NCBI RefSeq assembly: GCF_013085345.1
Contig: NZ_JABFAJ010000024.1
Location: forward strand, 434,001-498,000
DNA length: 64,000 bases
Reading direction: 5' to 3'
DNA from: Isoptericola sediminis
GTDB taxonomy: Bacteria > Actinomycetota > Actinomycetes > Actinomycetales > Cellulomonadaceae
Numbering within the stretch: the first letter of the stretch is position 1; the number at the start of each line of letters is the position of its first letter. A program made the position numbers and the translations under genes. This document shows, in pieces, positions 49,508 to 59,677 of this stretch. Under the pieces are notes generated by a model. That model made no database searches, was not told where the DNA came from, and was given only the letters and a program-made list of their open reading frames with translations.

Positions 49508-50869
49508 ATGGACCGCAGGATCTTCGGGCTGGAGACCGAGTACGGCGTCACGTGCGCGGCCGACGACGGACGGGGGCTGAGCGCGGACGAGGTCGCGCGC
49601 TACCTGTTCCGCAAGGTCGTGGCCTGGGGCCGGTCCTCCAACGTGTTCCTGCGCAACGGCTCCCGGCTGTACCTGGACGTCGGCTCGCACCCCGAGTACG
49701 CCACCGCCGAGTGCGACGACGTCCGCCAGCTCGTGGCCTACGACCGCGGCGGCGAGCGGATCCTCGAGGGGCTCGTGGCCGACGCCCAGCAGCGTCTCGA
49801 GCACGAGGGCCTGCCGGGCAAGGTGCACCTGTTCAAGAACAACACGGACTCGGCGGGCAACTCCTACGGCTGCCACGAGAACTACCTGGTGCGCCGCCAG
49901 GGCGACTTCTCCCGCCTCAGCGACGTGCTGGTGCCGTTCCTCATCACGCGCCAGGTGCTCACCGGCGCCGGGAAGGTCCTGGCCACCCCCCGCGGGGCGA
50001 CGTACTGCCTGTCCCAGCGGGCCGACCACATCTGGGAGGCCGTCTCGAGCGCGACCACGCGCTCGCGGCCGATCATCAACACGCGCGACGAGCCGCACGC
50101 CGACGCCGAGCACTACCGGCGCCTGCACGTCATCGTCGGCGACTCCTCGATGTCGGAGACGACCACGCTGCTCAAGGTCGGTGCCACCGACCTGGTGCTG
50201 CGGCTGGTCGAGGCCGGGGTCCCGGTGCGGGACCTCTCCCTGGAGAACCCGATCCGGGCCATCCGCGAGATCAGTCACGACTCCTCGGGCAAGCACCCCG
50301 TCCAGCTCGCGAACGGCCGGACCGCGACGGCGGTCGACGTCCAGGGGGAGTACTACCAGCGGGTGCGCGAGCACGTCGACGCCCACCTGGACCCCACTCC
50401 GCAGGTCAAGCAGACGCTGGACCTGTGGGAGCGGGGGCTGCGCGCCCTGGAGTCGGGCGACCTGACCCTGGTGGACCGCGAGCTCGACTGGGTCATCAAG
50501 TGGCGGCTCATCGAGCGGTACCGGGCCAAGCACGACCTGTCGATGGACGACCCCCGGGTCGCGCGCCTGGACCTGGCCTACCACGACATCTCCCGCACGG
50601 AGGGGCTCTACAACCTGCTCGCGGCGCGAGGGATGGTCGAGCGGGTGGTGACCGACCTCGAGGTCTTCGAGTCCACGGCGATCCCGCCCCAGACGACGCG
50701 GGCCAAGCTGCGCGGCGACTTCGTGCGGGCCGCCCAGGACGCGCGACGCGACTACACGGTCGACTGGGTCCACCTCAAGCTCAACGACCAGGCCCAGCGC
50801 ACCGTCCTGTGCAAGGACCCTTTCCGCAACGTCGACGAGCGCGTCGAACGGCTCATCGAGTCCATGTAG
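49508..50869 (+). CDS. pafA: Pup-protein ligase
   Basis: PafA uses ATP to join the C-terminal Glu of Pup to target lysines. The 453-residue protein starts '[14 protein letters not shown]', and Asp57 in '[17 protein letters not shown]' matches the catalytic aspartate of characterised PafA. '[20 protein letters not shown]' and '[17 protein letters not shown]' mark the shared fold with Dop, but the Dop-specific loop is absent, which separates the two paralogues. It completes the proteasome block. Confidence 0.97.
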   Translation: MDRRIFGLETEYGVTCAADDGRGLSADEVARYLFRKVVAWGRSSNVFLRNGSRLYLDVGSHPEYATAECDDVRQLVAYDRGGERILEGLVADAQQRLEHEGLPGKVHLFKNNTDSAGNSYGCHENYLVRRQGDFSRLSDVLVPFLITRQVLTGAGKVLATPRGATYCLSQRADHIWEAVSSATTRSRPIINTRDEPHADAEHYRRLHVIVGDSSMSETTTLLKVGATDLVLRLVEAGVPVRDLSLENPIRAIREISHDSSGKHPVQLANGRTATAVDVQGEYYQRVREHVDAHLDPTPQVKQTLDLWERGLRALESGDLTLVDRELDWVIKWRLIERYRAKHDLSMDDPRVARLDLAYHDISRTEGLYNLLAARGMVERVVTDLEVFESTAIPPQTTRAKLRGDFVRAAQDARRDYTVDWVHLKLNDQAQRTVLCKDPFRNVDERVERLIESM

Positions 50870-50932
50870 GACGCCGTCCCCTGGACCGTCGGCCGTTCCG
50901 GGGCCTCCGGGTCGACGTGGCAGACTGTCCCG

Positions 50933-51922
50933 GTGCTCCCCGCCCGTCCCCGTCTGCTCGTCGCCGTCCTGGCCGTCGTGCTGACGCTGACCGGCTGCGG
51001 GACGCCGGTGTGGGACCGGGTCACCCCGAGCCCGCTGCCCTCCCAGGTCCCGGTGCAGGTCACCGGTCCGGAGGGGCAGCCACCGGCCCTCGAGTACCCG
51101 CAGCCGTACCAGATCGTCCAGTCCGGGTCGCGCACGCTGCGCCCCGGGGGCGGGGAACCGCTGGAGACCGGCGAACCCGTCCTGCTGCACATGTACGCCG
51201 AGGACGGGCGCGACGGCAGCGTGATCTCCTCGACCTACCTGGACGCTCCCGCCTGGTACACGTTCGACCCGGACTCGTTGGGCCAGAACCTCTACGACTC
51301 GTTGCGGGGAAAGAGGGTCGGGGCGCGCGTCCTGGTGGTCGAGAAGGACGACGACGTCCCGGTCGTGCTCGTCGTGGACGTGCTGCCGACCCGGGCCACC
51401 GGGGACGTCGTCGAACCGGTCGAGGGGCTGCCGCAGGTGGTCCGCGACCCCGACGGCAGCCCGACGGTGCTCGTCGAGGGCGGTGAGCCGCCGAGCGAGC
51501 TCGTCGTGCAACCGCTGGTCCGCGGGGACGGCCCCCAGGTCGAGGTCGGGCAGATGGTGACCGCGCGCTACGTCGCGGTGCGGTGGAGCGACGGCCGGGT
51601 CGTCGACTCGAGCTGGGGCGACGGCGTGGCCCCGCAGTCCGCGACGATCGGCATCGGCCGACTGGTGGAGGGCTGGGACCAGGGACTGCTCGAGCAGTCC
51701 GTCGGGTCGCAGGTGATGCTCGTGGTGCCCCCGCACCTGGGCTACGGTGGCACCAACAGCGAGCTGGCCGACGAGACCCTCGTCTACGTCATCGACATCC
51801 TCGACGCGCGCTTCCAGGTCACGCAGGACGAGCCGGTCCCGGACGAGGACGGCGAGGGGGCCGACGAGGCGGCCGGCACCCAGGACGGCGGCGCGTCGTC
51901 CGCCGGCACGACCGAAGGATGA
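50933..51922 (+). CDS. FKBP-type peptidyl-prolyl isomerase lipoprotein
   Basis: The 329-residue protein has a lipoprotein signal peptide with lipobox 'LTLTGCG' (Cys near residue 23), so it is anchored outside the membrane. A degenerate FKBP-like unit (about 80-155) is followed by a canonical FKBP domain (about 205-295) with '[13 protein letters not shown]', '[19 protein letters not shown]' and 'VPPHLGYGG'. The C-terminal 30 residues are acidic and low-complexity. FKBP genes next to pafA are common in actinobacteria; a folding role for exported proteins is likely. A weak leaderless signal (CAGACT, six bases before GTG) is present. Confidence 0.9.
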   Translation: MLPARPRLLVAVLAVVLTLTGCGTPVWDRVTPSPLPSQVPVQVTGPEGQPPALEYPQPYQIVQSGSRTLRPGGGEPLETGEPVLLHMYAEDGRDGSVISSTYLDAPAWYTFDPDSLGQNLYDSLRGKRVGARVLVVEKDDDVPVVLVVDVLPTRATGDVVEPVEGLPQVVRDPDGSPTVLVEGGEPPSELVVQPLVRGDGPQVEVGQMVTARYVAVRWSDGRVVDSSWGDGVAPQSATIGIGRLVEGWDQGLLEQSVGSQVMLVVPPHLGYGGTNSELADETLVYVIDILDARFQVTQDEPVPDEDGEGADEAAGTQDGGASSAGTTEG

Positions 51923-51929
51923 GGACCGC

Positions 51930-52700
51930 ATGACCGTGGCCGTTCGGGTGATCCCGTGCCTCGACGTCGACGCCGGACGGGTCGTCAAGGGCGTCAACTT
52001 CACCAACCTGCGCGACGCCGGCGACCCGGTGGAGCTCGCCGACCGGTACGACACCGAGGGTGCCGACGAGGTGACGTTCCTGGACGTCTCGGCCTCCTCC
52101 GGCGACCGGGAGACCATGATCGACGTGGTGCGCCGCACCGCGGAGGAGATCTTCGTCCCCCTGACGGTCGGCGGGGGTGTGCGGTCGGCCGAGGACGTCG
52201 ACCGGCTGCTGCGCGCCGGGGCGGACAAGGTCGGCGTGAACACCGCGGCGATCGCGCGCCCCGAGCTGATCGCGGAGATCGCCGACCGCTTCGGCAACCA
52301 GGTGCTCACCCTCTCGGTGGACGCCCGCCGCGTGACCGGGGACACCACCACGCCGTCGGGCTACGAGGTGACCACCCACGGCGGCCGCCGCGGCACCGGC
52401 ATCGACGCCGTGGAGTGGGCCGAACGAGGCGCCGAGCTGGGTGCCGGCGAGATCCTGCTGAACTCGATGGACGCCGACGGCACCACCGGCGGGTTCGACC
52501 TGGAGATGCTCCGCGCGGTGCGCGAGCGCGTCCACGTCCCGCTGGTCGCCTCCGGCGGCGCCGGGACCCCCGAGCACTTCGTCGCCGCGGCCCGGGCCGG
52601 TGCCGACGCCGTGCTGGCCGCCAGCGTCTTCCACTTCGGCACGCTGACGGTCGGCGAGGTCAAGGACGCGATGCGGGCCGCCGGGGTCGAGGTGCGCTGA
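51930..52700 (+). CDS. hisF: Imidazole glycerol phosphate synthase cyclase subunit
   Basis: HisF takes ammonia from HisH and converts PRFAR to imidazole glycerol phosphate and AICAR. The 256-residue TIM barrel starts '[20 protein letters not shown]' with catalytic Asp11-equivalent, and has 'SVDARRV' (second catalytic Asp, near residue 131), '[11 protein letters not shown]' near 172 and '[11 protein letters not shown]' near 206. GGATGAGG precedes ATG 51930. hisH and the rest of the his operon lie outside the window; hisI is downstream after the ABC genes. Confidence 0.96.
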   Translation: MTVAVRVIPCLDVDAGRVVKGVNFTNLRDAGDPVELADRYDTEGADEVTFLDVSASSGDRETMIDVVRRTAEEIFVPLTVGGGVRSAEDVDRLLRAGADKVGVNTAAIARPELIAEIADRFGNQVLTLSVDARRVTGDTTTPSGYEVTTHGGRRGTGIDAVEWAERGAELGAGEILLNSMDADGTTGGFDLEMLRAVRERVHVPLVASGGAGTPEHFVAAARAGADAVLAASVFHFGTLTVGEVKDAMRAAGVEVR

Positions 52701-52750
52701 ACCCGCCGGGACCGGCGGGGTGCGGCCGCGGGCAGTTGCCCCGGGCGCGC

Positions 52751-52792
52751 TAGGATCACCTCTGATCCCCGAGACACCTGCGAGGTCCCGTC
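52751..52792 (+). promoter_or_regulatory. Possible promoter of the ABC exporter pair
   Basis: TAGGAT (52751-52756) is a candidate -10 box; the short leader carries GAGG about nine bases before GTG 52793. Confidence 0.35.
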
Positions 52793-54691
52793 GTGCCCGA
52801 ACCCGCCCGCCCGGCCACCCTGACCGGGTCGCGGCTGCGCCGCAGCGTCCTGCTGCTGTGGCGAGGTCTGCGTGCCGAACCACGGCTCTTCACGGGCGCC
52901 GTGGTCGCCTCGGCGCTGTTCGGCGCCGCGACGGTCGCCGTGAGCCGCGCCGTGGGCTGGGCGACCGACGCCGTCGTCGTGCCCGCGCTGTCGGGCGACG
53001 CCGCGGCGCGCGCGGACATCTGGCTCGCCGGGGGAGTGCTCGCCCTGGTCGCCCTGACGCTCGCGCTGTCCGTGGCCGGCCGGCGGATCTGGGCCGGCTG
53101 GGGCAACGTCGGCCTGCAGGCCCAGCACCGGCGCGGGGTGACCCGCCAGTACCTGCGCCTGCCGATGTCGTGGCACCGGGCGCACCCGGCGGGCCAGCTG
53201 CTGTCCAACGCCAGCGCCGACGTCGAGGCCGCCACCGGGGTGTTCAACCCGCTGCCCTTCGCCCTCGGCGTGGTCGTGATGATCGCCGTCGCCACGGTGA
53301 TGCTCTTCGTCATCGATCCCTGGCTCGCCCTCGCGGCACTGGTGGTGATCCCGGCCGCCGTCGCCGCCAACCTGGTCTTCCAGCGGTACATGGCCCCGGC
53401 CGCGACCCGCGCCCAGCAGCTCCGGGCGGAGGTCGCGGACGTGGCGCACGAGTCCTTCGAGGCGGCGCTGCTGGTGAAGTCGCTCGGCACCGCCGACCGC
53501 GAGGAGCGGCGTTTCGCCCGGACGACCGACGACCTGCGCACCGCCAACGTCCGCGTCGGCGTCGTGCGTGCGGTCTTCGACCCGGTCATCGAGCTGCTGC
53601 CCAACCTCGGCACGCTGCTCGTCCTCGGCGTCGGGGCCTCCCGCGCCGCGGCCGGTGCCGTGGACGTCGGCGACGTGGTCACCGCGGCGTACCTGCTCAC
53701 CATCATGGCCGTGCCCGTCCGGGCCTTCGGCTGGGTGCTCGGCGAGATCCCGCGCGCCCTGGTGGGCTACGACCGCATCACCCGCGTGCTCGACGCGCGG
53801 GGCGAGCTGACGCCCGGCACCGGGCGGCTCCCGGCCGGGGAGGCCGGCCTCGCGGTCCGCCTCGAGGGCGTCGGGGTCGACGTGCCGGCCGCCGGCCGCA
53901 CCGCCCGGCTGCTCGACGACGTCACCCTCGACATCCCCGCCGGCACCACCGTCGCCGTGGTGGGCGCCACCGGTGCGGGCAAGACCACGCTCGTGTCGCT
54001 GCTCAGCCGGCTCAGCGACCCCGCGCGCGGGACCGTGCTGCTGGACGGCACCGACCTGCGCGGGGTCGCCGACGGCGAGATCCCGGCCCAGGTGTCCCTC
54101 GTCGCGCAGCAGACGTTCGTCTTCGAGGACACGGTGCGCGCCAACGTCACCCTCGCCGACGAGGTCACCCCCGAGATCGACGCCGCCGTGTGGGACGCCC
54201 TCGCGCTGGCCCGGGTCGACGACGTCGTGCGGGCCCTGCCGGACGGCCTCGACGCCCGCCTCGGCGAGCGCGGGGCGAACCTGTCCGGCGGCCAGCGGCA
54301 GCGGCTCGCCATCGCCCGGGCGCTCGTGCGCCGTCCCCGGCTGCTCGTGCTCGACGACGCCACCAGCGCCGTCGACCCCCGCGTCGAGCAGCAGATCCTC
54401 ACCGGGCTGGCCGCGCGGTCCGACGACGGACGGCGCGCCACGACCGTCGTCATGGTCGCCTACCGGATGTCCTCGGTCGCCATGGCCGACCTGGTGGTCC
54501 ACCTCGACGGCGGGCGCGTCGTCGACGTCGGCACCCACGACGAGCTGCTGGCGCGAGATCCGGGCTACCGCGAGCTCGCCACCGCCTACGAGGTCGAGAC
54601 CGCCCGCCGCGAGCGCGAGCTGGCGGACGAACGGGCCGCCGGCGAGGACGTGCCCGAACCCTGGGAGACCGAGACGGAGGAGGTCCGATGA
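52793..54691 (+). CDS. ABC transporter half, degenerate ATPase site
   Basis: The 632-residue protein has six transmembrane helices (about 35-330) and a C-terminal ATPase domain. Walker A is 'VGATGAGKTTLVSLL' near residues 387-401, the signature is a canonical 'LSGGQRQR', but Walker B reads 'LLVLDDATSAVD' (Asp for catalytic Glu) and the switch histidine is replaced by tyrosine ('MVAYRMSS'). The partner encoded immediately downstream has the opposite pattern, so the pair is an asymmetric heterodimeric exporter of the TM287/288 type. The substrate, probably a drug or lipid, is unknown. The stop overlaps the partner's start. Confidence 0.93.
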   Translation: MPEPARPATLTGSRLRRSVLLLWRGLRAEPRLFTGAVVASALFGAATVAVSRAVGWATDAVVVPALSGDAAARADIWLAGGVLALVALTLALSVAGRRIWAGWGNVGLQAQHRRGVTRQYLRLPMSWHRAHPAGQLLSNASADVEAATGVFNPLPFALGVVVMIAVATVMLFVIDPWLALAALVVIPAAVAANLVFQRYMAPAATRAQQLRAEVADVAHESFEAALLVKSLGTADREERRFARTTDDLRTANVRVGVVRAVFDPVIELLPNLGTLLVLGVGASRAAAGAVDVGDVVTAAYLLTIMAVPVRAFGWVLGEIPRALVGYDRITRVLDARGELTPGTGRLPAGEAGLAVRLEGVGVDVPAAGRTARLLDDVTLDIPAGTTVAVVGATGAGKTTLVSLLSRLSDPARGTVLLDGTDLRGVADGEIPAQVSLVAQQTFVFEDTVRANVTLADEVTPEIDAAVWDALALARVDDVVRALPDGLDARLGERGANLSGGQRQRLAIARALVRRPRLLVLDDATSAVDPRVEQQILTGLAARSDDGRRATTVVMVAYRMSSVAMADLVVHLDGGRVVDVGTHDELLARDPGYRELATAYEVETARRERELADERAAGEDVPEPWETETEEVR

Positions 54692-56487
54692 GCGACTCGC
54701 GCATCGCGTCGGCCAGCGAGCTGGGCGTGCTCGCGACGCTGCGCCGGGGGCTGGAGATCTCCCCGCAGATCGTCCAAGGGCTGTGGGTCACGCTCGCGCT
54801 GGCCGTCCTGGCGGCGGCCGGACGGGTCGTGGTGCCGCTGGCGGTCCAGCGCACCGTCGACGACGGCATCCTCGCCGACGGCGGCCCGGACGCCACGCAG
54901 GTCCTGACGCTGACCCTGCTGGCCGCCGGGGCGATCGTCGTGGCCGGGCTGTGCACCGCCGTGGTGAACGTGCGGCTGTTCCGCCGGACGGAGGCCGGGC
55001 TGGCGACGCTGCGGGTGCGTGCCTTCCGGCACGTGCACGACCTGTCCACGCTCTCGCAGGGCTCGGAGCGTCGGGGCGCCCTCGTCTCGCGGGTCACCAC
55101 GGACGTCGACCAGATCTCCCACTTCGTGCAGTGGGGCGGCATCATGCTGCTGGTCTCCACGCTCCAGATCGCGGTCGCCACCGCCCTCATGGCGGTCTAC
55201 TCCCCGGCGCTGACCGCCGTGGTCTGGCTGTGCTTCGTGCCGCTGTTCGTCATCCTGCGGTACGCCCAGCGGTCGGTGGGGCGGGCGTTCGGACGCTCGC
55301 GCGAGAAGGTCGGCGCCATGCTCGCCGCCGTCTCCGAGTCCGTCGTCGGCGCCGAGACCGTCCGCGCCTACGGCGTCGAGGCCCGCACCGGCCGGCGCAT
55401 CGACACCGCCATCGACGAGGCACGGCGTACCCAGGGCCGGGCTCTGCTGCTGGTGGCCAGCGTGTTCTCCTCGGGCACCTTCATGGCGACCCTGGTGCTC
55501 GCCGTCGTCGTGGTCGTCGGTTCCTACCTCGGCATCGGCGGGGGACTGACGGCCGGGCAGCTCGTCGCGTTCCTGTTCCTGGTCCAGCTCTTCACCGGGC
55601 CGGTGCAGATGGCCACGGAGATCCTCAACGAGCTCCAGAACGCCGTGGCCGGCTGGCGGCGGGTGCTGGCGGTCGTCGAGACGCCGCTGGACGTCGTCGA
55701 CGCCGGGGCCGACGGGGTGGACAGCCCCCGCGGTGACGCCCACGTCGCGCTGCGCGGCGTGCGCTACGCCTACCCGGACGGGCCCGAGGTCCTGCACGGC
55801 GTGGACCTGGAGCTGCCCGCGCGGCGCAAGGTCGCCGTGGTCGGGCAGACCGGTTCGGGCAAGACGACCATCGCCAAGCTGGTCGCCCGCCTCATGGACC
55901 CCACGGACGGCCGGGTCGAGCTCGACGGCGTGGACCTTAGGCGCATCCCGCTGGCACGGCTGCGCGAGCGCGTGGTCCTCGTGCCGCAGGAGGGTTTCCT
56001 GTTCGACGGCACGGTGCTGAGCAACGCCGCCTACGGGCTGCCCGAGGCCGCCCCCGAGGACCCGGAGGTGCGTGCCCGCGTCGCCGCCGCGTTCGAGGCG
56101 CTGGGGCTGACGGACTGGGTCGCCGGTCTCCCCGCCGGGCTGGACACGGACGTGGGCCAGCGCGGCGAGGCGCTGTCCGCGGGGGAGCGGCAGCTCGTCG
56201 CCGTCGCCCGCGCCTACCTGGCGGCGCCCGACCTGCTCGTGCTCGACGAGGCGACGTCCGCGGTCGACCCGGCCACGGAGGTGCGCATCGCGCGGGCGCT
56301 GGACGCCCTGACGTCGGGACGCTCGACGATCACGATCGCCCACCGGCTGTCCACCGCCGAGGCCAGCGACCTCGTCGTGGTCGTCGACGACGGGCACGTG
56401 GTCGAGGTCGGGCCGCACGAGGAGCTGGCGGCCGCCGGGGGCGTGTACGCCCGCATGCACGCCTCCTGGGTGGCCCAGACCCGCTGA
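54688..56487 (+). CDS. ABC transporter half, competent ATPase site
   Basis: The 599-residue protein has six transmembrane helices (about 30-300) and an ATPase domain with Walker A 'VGQTGSGKTTIAKLV', Walker B 'LLVLDEATSAVD' with catalytic Glu, and switch His in 'ITIAHRLSTAEASD'. Its signature is non-canonical, 'LSAGERQ' in place of LSGGQ. In heterodimers the active site uses this subunit's Walker motifs with the partner's LSGGQ, leaving the other site degenerate. ATG 54688 overlaps the upstream stop (ATGA). Confidence 0.94.
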   Translation: MSDSRIASASELGVLATLRRGLEISPQIVQGLWVTLALAVLAAAGRVVVPLAVQRTVDDGILADGGPDATQVLTLTLLAAGAIVVAGLCTAVVNVRLFRRTEAGLATLRVRAFRHVHDLSTLSQGSERRGALVSRVTTDVDQISHFVQWGGIMLLVSTLQIAVATALMAVYSPALTAVVWLCFVPLFVILRYAQRSVGRAFGRSREKVGAMLAAVSESVVGAETVRAYGVEARTGRRIDTAIDEARRTQGRALLLVASVFSSGTFMATLVLAVVVVVGSYLGIGGGLTAGQLVAFLFLVQLFTGPVQMATEILNELQNAVAGWRRVLAVVETPLDVVDAGADGVDSPRGDAHVALRGVRYAYPDGPEVLHGVDLELPARRKVAVVGQTGSGKTTIAKLVARLMDPTDGRVELDGVDLRRIPLARLRERVVLVPQEGFLFDGTVLSNAAYGLPEAAPEDPEVRARVAAAFEALGLTDWVAGLPAGLDTDVGQRGEALSAGERQLVAVARAYLAAPDLLVLDEATSAVDPATEVRIARALDALTSGRSTITIAHRLSTAEASDLVVVVDDGHVVEVGPHEELAAAGGVYARMHASWVAQTR

Positions 56488-56530
56488 GACGCGGCCCCGT
56501 CCGGCGCCCGCGACGTGAAAGGATGCTGGC

Positions 56531-56926
56531 GTGCACAACCAGGACTCCCTCGACCCCGCCGTGGCCGCCCGCCTCAAGCGTGACGAGCAGGGGCTCGTCG
56601 CCGCCGTCGTGCAGCAGCACGACACCCTCGAGGTGCTGATGCTCGGCTGGATGGACGACGAGGCCCTGCACCGCACGCTCACGACGGGCCGGGTGACGTT
56701 CTGGAGCCGCTCCCGCGGGGAGTACTGGCGCAAGGGCGACACCTCGGGCCACCGGCAGTACGTGCGGTCGGTCGCGCTCGACTGCGACGGCGACACCCTG
56801 CTCGTCCGTGTCGACCAGGTCGGTGCCGCCTGCCACACGGGCACGCGCACCTGCTTCGAGGCCGGCGGCGAGCTGCCCGCCGTCGTCGGCCACCGTCCCG
56901 ACGAGACCGCCGAGGAGACCCGGTGA
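56531..56926 (+). CDS. hisI: Phosphoribosyl-AMP cyclohydrolase
   Basis: HisI opens the adenine ring of phosphoribosyl-AMP, step three of histidine synthesis. The 131-residue enzyme has '[15 protein letters not shown]' near residues 36-50, '[19 protein letters not shown]' near 56-74, the metal-binding '[13 protein letters not shown]' near 84-96, and 'CHTGTRTCF' near 101-109. It lacks the HisE domain found in fused HisIE proteins. AAAGGA precedes the GTG. The stop overlaps trpE (GTGA), a his-trp coupling common in actinobacteria. Confidence 0.95.
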   Translation: MHNQDSLDPAVAARLKRDEQGLVAAVVQQHDTLEVLMLGWMDDEALHRTLTTGRVTFWSRSRGEYWRKGDTSGHRQYVRSVALDCDGDTLLVRVDQVGAACHTGTRTCFEAGGELPAVVGHRPDETAEETR

Positions 56927-58524
56927 CGACCTCTGCCTCCCCCTCCGCCCAGGCTCCCGCCGTCGCGCCGACGGCCGACGAGCTCACCTGGGGTGCCACG
57001 TGGCCGGGGCTGGGCACCTTCCGCGAGCTGGCGCGGGACCGCCGCGTCATCCCGGTGGTGCGTCGCGTCCTGGCCGACGACGTGACGCCGGTCGGGCTGT
57101 ACCGCACGCTGGCGCAGGACCGGCCCGGCACGTTCGTCCTGGAGTCCGCCGAGGCCGGCGGCGCCTGGGCCCGCTGGTCGTTCGTCGGGGTGCGCTCGCG
57201 GGCCACCCTGCTGTCGGACGGCGGCCGCGCCGTCTGGCACGGCGACGTCCCGGCCGGGATCCCGACCGAGGGTGACGTCCTGGACGTGCTCGAGGCCGCG
57301 CTGCAGGCGTTGCGCACTGAGCCGATCGACGGGCTGCCGCCCCTGACCGGCGGGTTCGTCGGGGCGATGGGCTGGGACGTGGTCCGGCACTGGGAGCCGA
57401 CACTGCCCGCCGAGGCCCCGGACGAGCTCGACGTGCCGGAGGTCGCGCTGTCCCTGGCGACCGACCTGGTGGCCGTCGACCACCACTCCGGTGCGGTGTG
57501 GCTCATCGCCAACGCGATCAACGCCGACGGCACCGACGAGCGCGTGGACGAGGCGCACGCCGACGCCGTGGAGCGGCTGGACCGGCTCGCGGCCGGTCTC
57601 GCGGAGCCGACGACGCCGGTGCGCACCGTCGTGGACCCGGACGTCGCGGGCCCCGAGCTGGAGTTCCGGTCCACCCGGGACGAGTTCGAGGACGCCGTCC
57701 GGGCCGGCAAGGAGGCGATCCGCGAGGGCGAGGTCTTCCAGGTCGTGCTCTCGCAGCGGCTCGACCTCGACTGCCCGGCCGCGCCGCTCGACGTCTACCG
57801 GGCGCTGCGGACCATCAACCCCAGCCCGTACATGTACTACTTCCAGCTCCGGGACCACCGCGAGCGGGACTTCGCCGTCGTCGGTTCCAGCCCCGAGACG
57901 CTGGTGAAGGTCGACGCGGGCCACGTGACGACGTATCCGATCGCCGGGTCCCGGCCGCGCGGGGCGACGGTCGAGGAGGACGTCGCCCTGGCCGAGGAGC
58001 TCATCGCCGACCCCAAGGAGCGCGCCGAGCACCTGATGCTCGTGGACCTGTCCCGCAACGACCTGGTCAAGGTGTGCGAGCCCACCAGCGTCGAGGTCGT
58101 GGAGTTCATGGTCACGCGCCGGTTCAGCCACATCATGCACCTGTGCTCGACCGTCGTGGGGCGTCTCCGCCCCGGTGCGACCGCGCTGGAGACGTTCAGG
58201 GCGACCTTCCCGGCGGGGACGCTGTCCGGGGCGCCCAAGCCGCGGGCGATCGCGCTGATCGACGAGCTCGAACCCGCCTCGCGCGGGATCTACGGCGGGA
58301 CCTGCGGGTACCTGGACTTCGGCGGCAACATGGACATGGCCATCGCGATCCGGACGGCGTTCCTGCGGGAGGGCCGGGCGTCGGTCCAGGCCGGCGGGGG
58401 CATCGTCGCCGACTCGGTGCCCGCCCTGGAGTACGCCGAGTCGCGCAACAAGGCGGCCGCCGCGGTGCGCGCCGTGCAGCTCGCGGCACAGTTCGCGGAC
58501 CTCTCCGCCGGGCGGGCGTCATGA
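56923..58524 (+). CDS. trpE: Anthranilate synthase component I
   Basis: TrpE converts chorismate and ammonia to anthranilate. The 533-residue protein has the tryptophan-binding element '[11 protein letters not shown]' near residues 68-78 (LLES-like), and the chorismate-binding core '[10 protein letters not shown]', '[12 protein letters not shown]', '[10 protein letters not shown]' and '[11 protein letters not shown]' from about 325 to 435. The glutaminase partner TrpG is not in the window. It overlaps hisI upstream and the Trp-associated membrane protein downstream (ATGA), so all three are translationally coupled. Confidence 0.96.
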   Translation: MTTSASPSAQAPAVAPTADELTWGATWPGLGTFRELARDRRVIPVVRRVLADDVTPVGLYRTLAQDRPGTFVLESAEAGGAWARWSFVGVRSRATLLSDGGRAVWHGDVPAGIPTEGDVLDVLEAALQALRTEPIDGLPPLTGGFVGAMGWDVVRHWEPTLPAEAPDELDVPEVALSLATDLVAVDHHSGAVWLIANAINADGTDERVDEAHADAVERLDRLAAGLAEPTTPVRTVVDPDVAGPELEFRSTRDEFEDAVRAGKEAIREGEVFQVVLSQRLDLDCPAAPLDVYRALRTINPSPYMYYFQLRDHRERDFAVVGSSPETLVKVDAGHVTTYPIAGSRPRGATVEEDVALAEELIADPKERAEHLMLVDLSRNDLVKVCEPTSVEVVEFMVTRRFSHIMHLCSTVVGRLRPGATALETFRATFPAGTLSGAPKPRAIALIDELEPASRGIYGGTCGYLDFGGNMDMAIAIRTAFLREGRASVQAGGGIVADSVPALEYAESRNKAAAAVRAVQLAAQFADLSAGRAS

Positions 58525-59120
58525 TCCGGTCGCGCGGCCGGGCGGTCGCGCTGCTGCTGCTGCTCGGCGCGGCGACGTTCGGGGTCTCGGCGCCGGTGTG
58601 GCTGCGCACCACGGTGGCGACGGCGCTGCAGCCGGAGGTGACCGTCGAGGTCGCCGGCACCTCGGCGGCACCGGTGGTGAGCGCCGCCGCTTTCGTCACC
58701 GTGGCGTGCGCCCTGGCGACGACCCTGGCCGGTCGCGTCGCGCGCCGGGTGGCGCTGGTCGTGGCGGTGCTGGCGGGACTGGCCGTCGTCGGCGGGACGG
58801 TGGCCGTCCTGCGCGACCCGGTCGGGCCCGCCGTGACGGCCGCCGCCGACGCGGCCGGGGTGACCGAGCTCACGGCGCCCGTGTCGCTGACGCCCTGGCC
58901 CTGGCTGGCGGTCGTCGCCGGTGCGGGCATCGCCGTCGTGGCCGTGCTCGGCCTGCTCGGCGCCGGTTCCTGGCCGGCCACCGGGGGTCGGCACGAACGT
59001 GCGGGCGGCCCCGCCGCGACCACCGGTGGCGGGGAGCCCCGGACGGACGACGACGCCGCCGACGCTCAGGCGGACTGGGACGCGCTCTCCCGCGGCACCG
59101 ACCCGTCCTCCGACCGGTAG
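58521..59120 (+). CDS. Trp biosynthesis-associated membrane protein
   Basis: This 199-residue protein has four hydrophobic helices (about 8-26, 50-70, 74-94 and 124-148) and a hydrophilic C-terminal tail rich in Asp and Gly. Position after trpE and the pattern 'PVWLRTTVATALQPEVTVEV' and 'TPWPWLAVVAGAG' match the family TIGR02234, which is found almost only next to actinobacterial trp genes. Its role is unknown; a link to tryptophan precursors or transport is guesswork. The start overlaps the trpE stop. Confidence 0.88.
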   Translation: MIRSRGRAVALLLLLGAATFGVSAPVWLRTTVATALQPEVTVEVAGTSAAPVVSAAAFVTVACALATTLAGRVARRVALVVAVLAGLAVVGGTVAVLRDPVGPAVTAAADAAGVTELTAPVSLTPWPWLAVVAGAGIAVVAVLGLLGAGSWPATGGRHERAGGPAATTGGGEPRTDDDAADAQADWDALSRGTDPSSDR

Positions 59121-59160
59121 TCTGATCCCTGAACTTCGTGACGAAAGGCTGTCCCCACCC

Positions 59161-59439
59161 ATGACCGACCACCGCACCGCTGAGCCGACGTACCTGCCGG
59201 AAGCGGTCCCGCCCACCAACCACGGTCACACCCTGGCCGCGTGGACCGCGATGACCGGCGTCATCCTCGGTGCGCTGCTGGCCTCGCTCGGCTGCCTGCC
59301 GGGCGTGCCCTTCGCGCTCTTCTGGGTCGGGATGGGCGTCGTGGTCGTGTCCTGCCTGGTCGGTCTGGTCATGCGCAACATGGGCTACGGACAGCCCCGA
59401 CAGGGCGCCCGGACGCGGGAAGAGGCGGCCTCGAGCTGA
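59161..59439 (+). CDS. HGxxPAAW-family small membrane protein
   Basis: The 92-residue protein has an N-terminal soluble part with 'NHGHTLAAWTAM' near residues 20-31, followed by two transmembrane helices (about 32-47 and 51-70). It matches the HGxxPAAW family that lies between trpE and trpC in many actinobacteria, but the conserved proline is leucine here. Function unknown. GAAAGG precedes ATG 59161 by about 11 bases. A strong terminator follows. Confidence 0.85.
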   Translation: MTDHRTAEPTYLPEAVPPTNHGHTLAAWTAMTGVILGALLASLGCLPGVPFALFWVGMGVVVVSCLVGLVMRNMGYGQPRQGARTREEAASS

Positions 59440-59456
59440 CCCGTCCCCGTCCGCCA

Positions 59457-59496
59457 CGACGGCGCCCCGACCCCCTCCCGGGTCCGGGCGCCGTCG
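59457..59496 (+). terminator. Strong hairpin terminator before trpC
   Basis: A perfect 11-bp stem (59457-59467 with 59486-59496) with an 18-base loop starts 17 bases after the HGxxPAAW stop and is followed by TCGTT. It separates the hisI-trpE unit from trpC-trpB-trpA. Confidence 0.75.
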
Positions 59497-59611
59497 TCGT
59501 TCCCGGGGGGCGTCGGCGTCCCGGCGCCGCGCGTCACGAGGAGATAACGATGTGGCCTCCCGGCCGCCGGGAGCGGCGTGAGGGTGCCGTCGGGGCGTCT
59601 CGCCCAGCGGT

Positions 59612-59646
59612 CGGTGGTCCTGACCACCGCGTGACCGGCCTACCAT
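59612..59646 (+). promoter_or_regulatory. trpC promoter with an inverted repeat at the -35 position
   Basis: -10 box TACCAT (59641-59646) would start transcription near 59653. An 18-bp perfect inverted repeat CGGTGGTC-CT-GACCACCG (8+2+8; 59612-59629) lies across the -35 position. Its size and place are those of a repressor operator; the protein that would bind is unknown. Confidence 0.55.
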
Positions 59647-59677
59647 GGCAAGGAACACATCTGGGGGAGGGGAAAGC

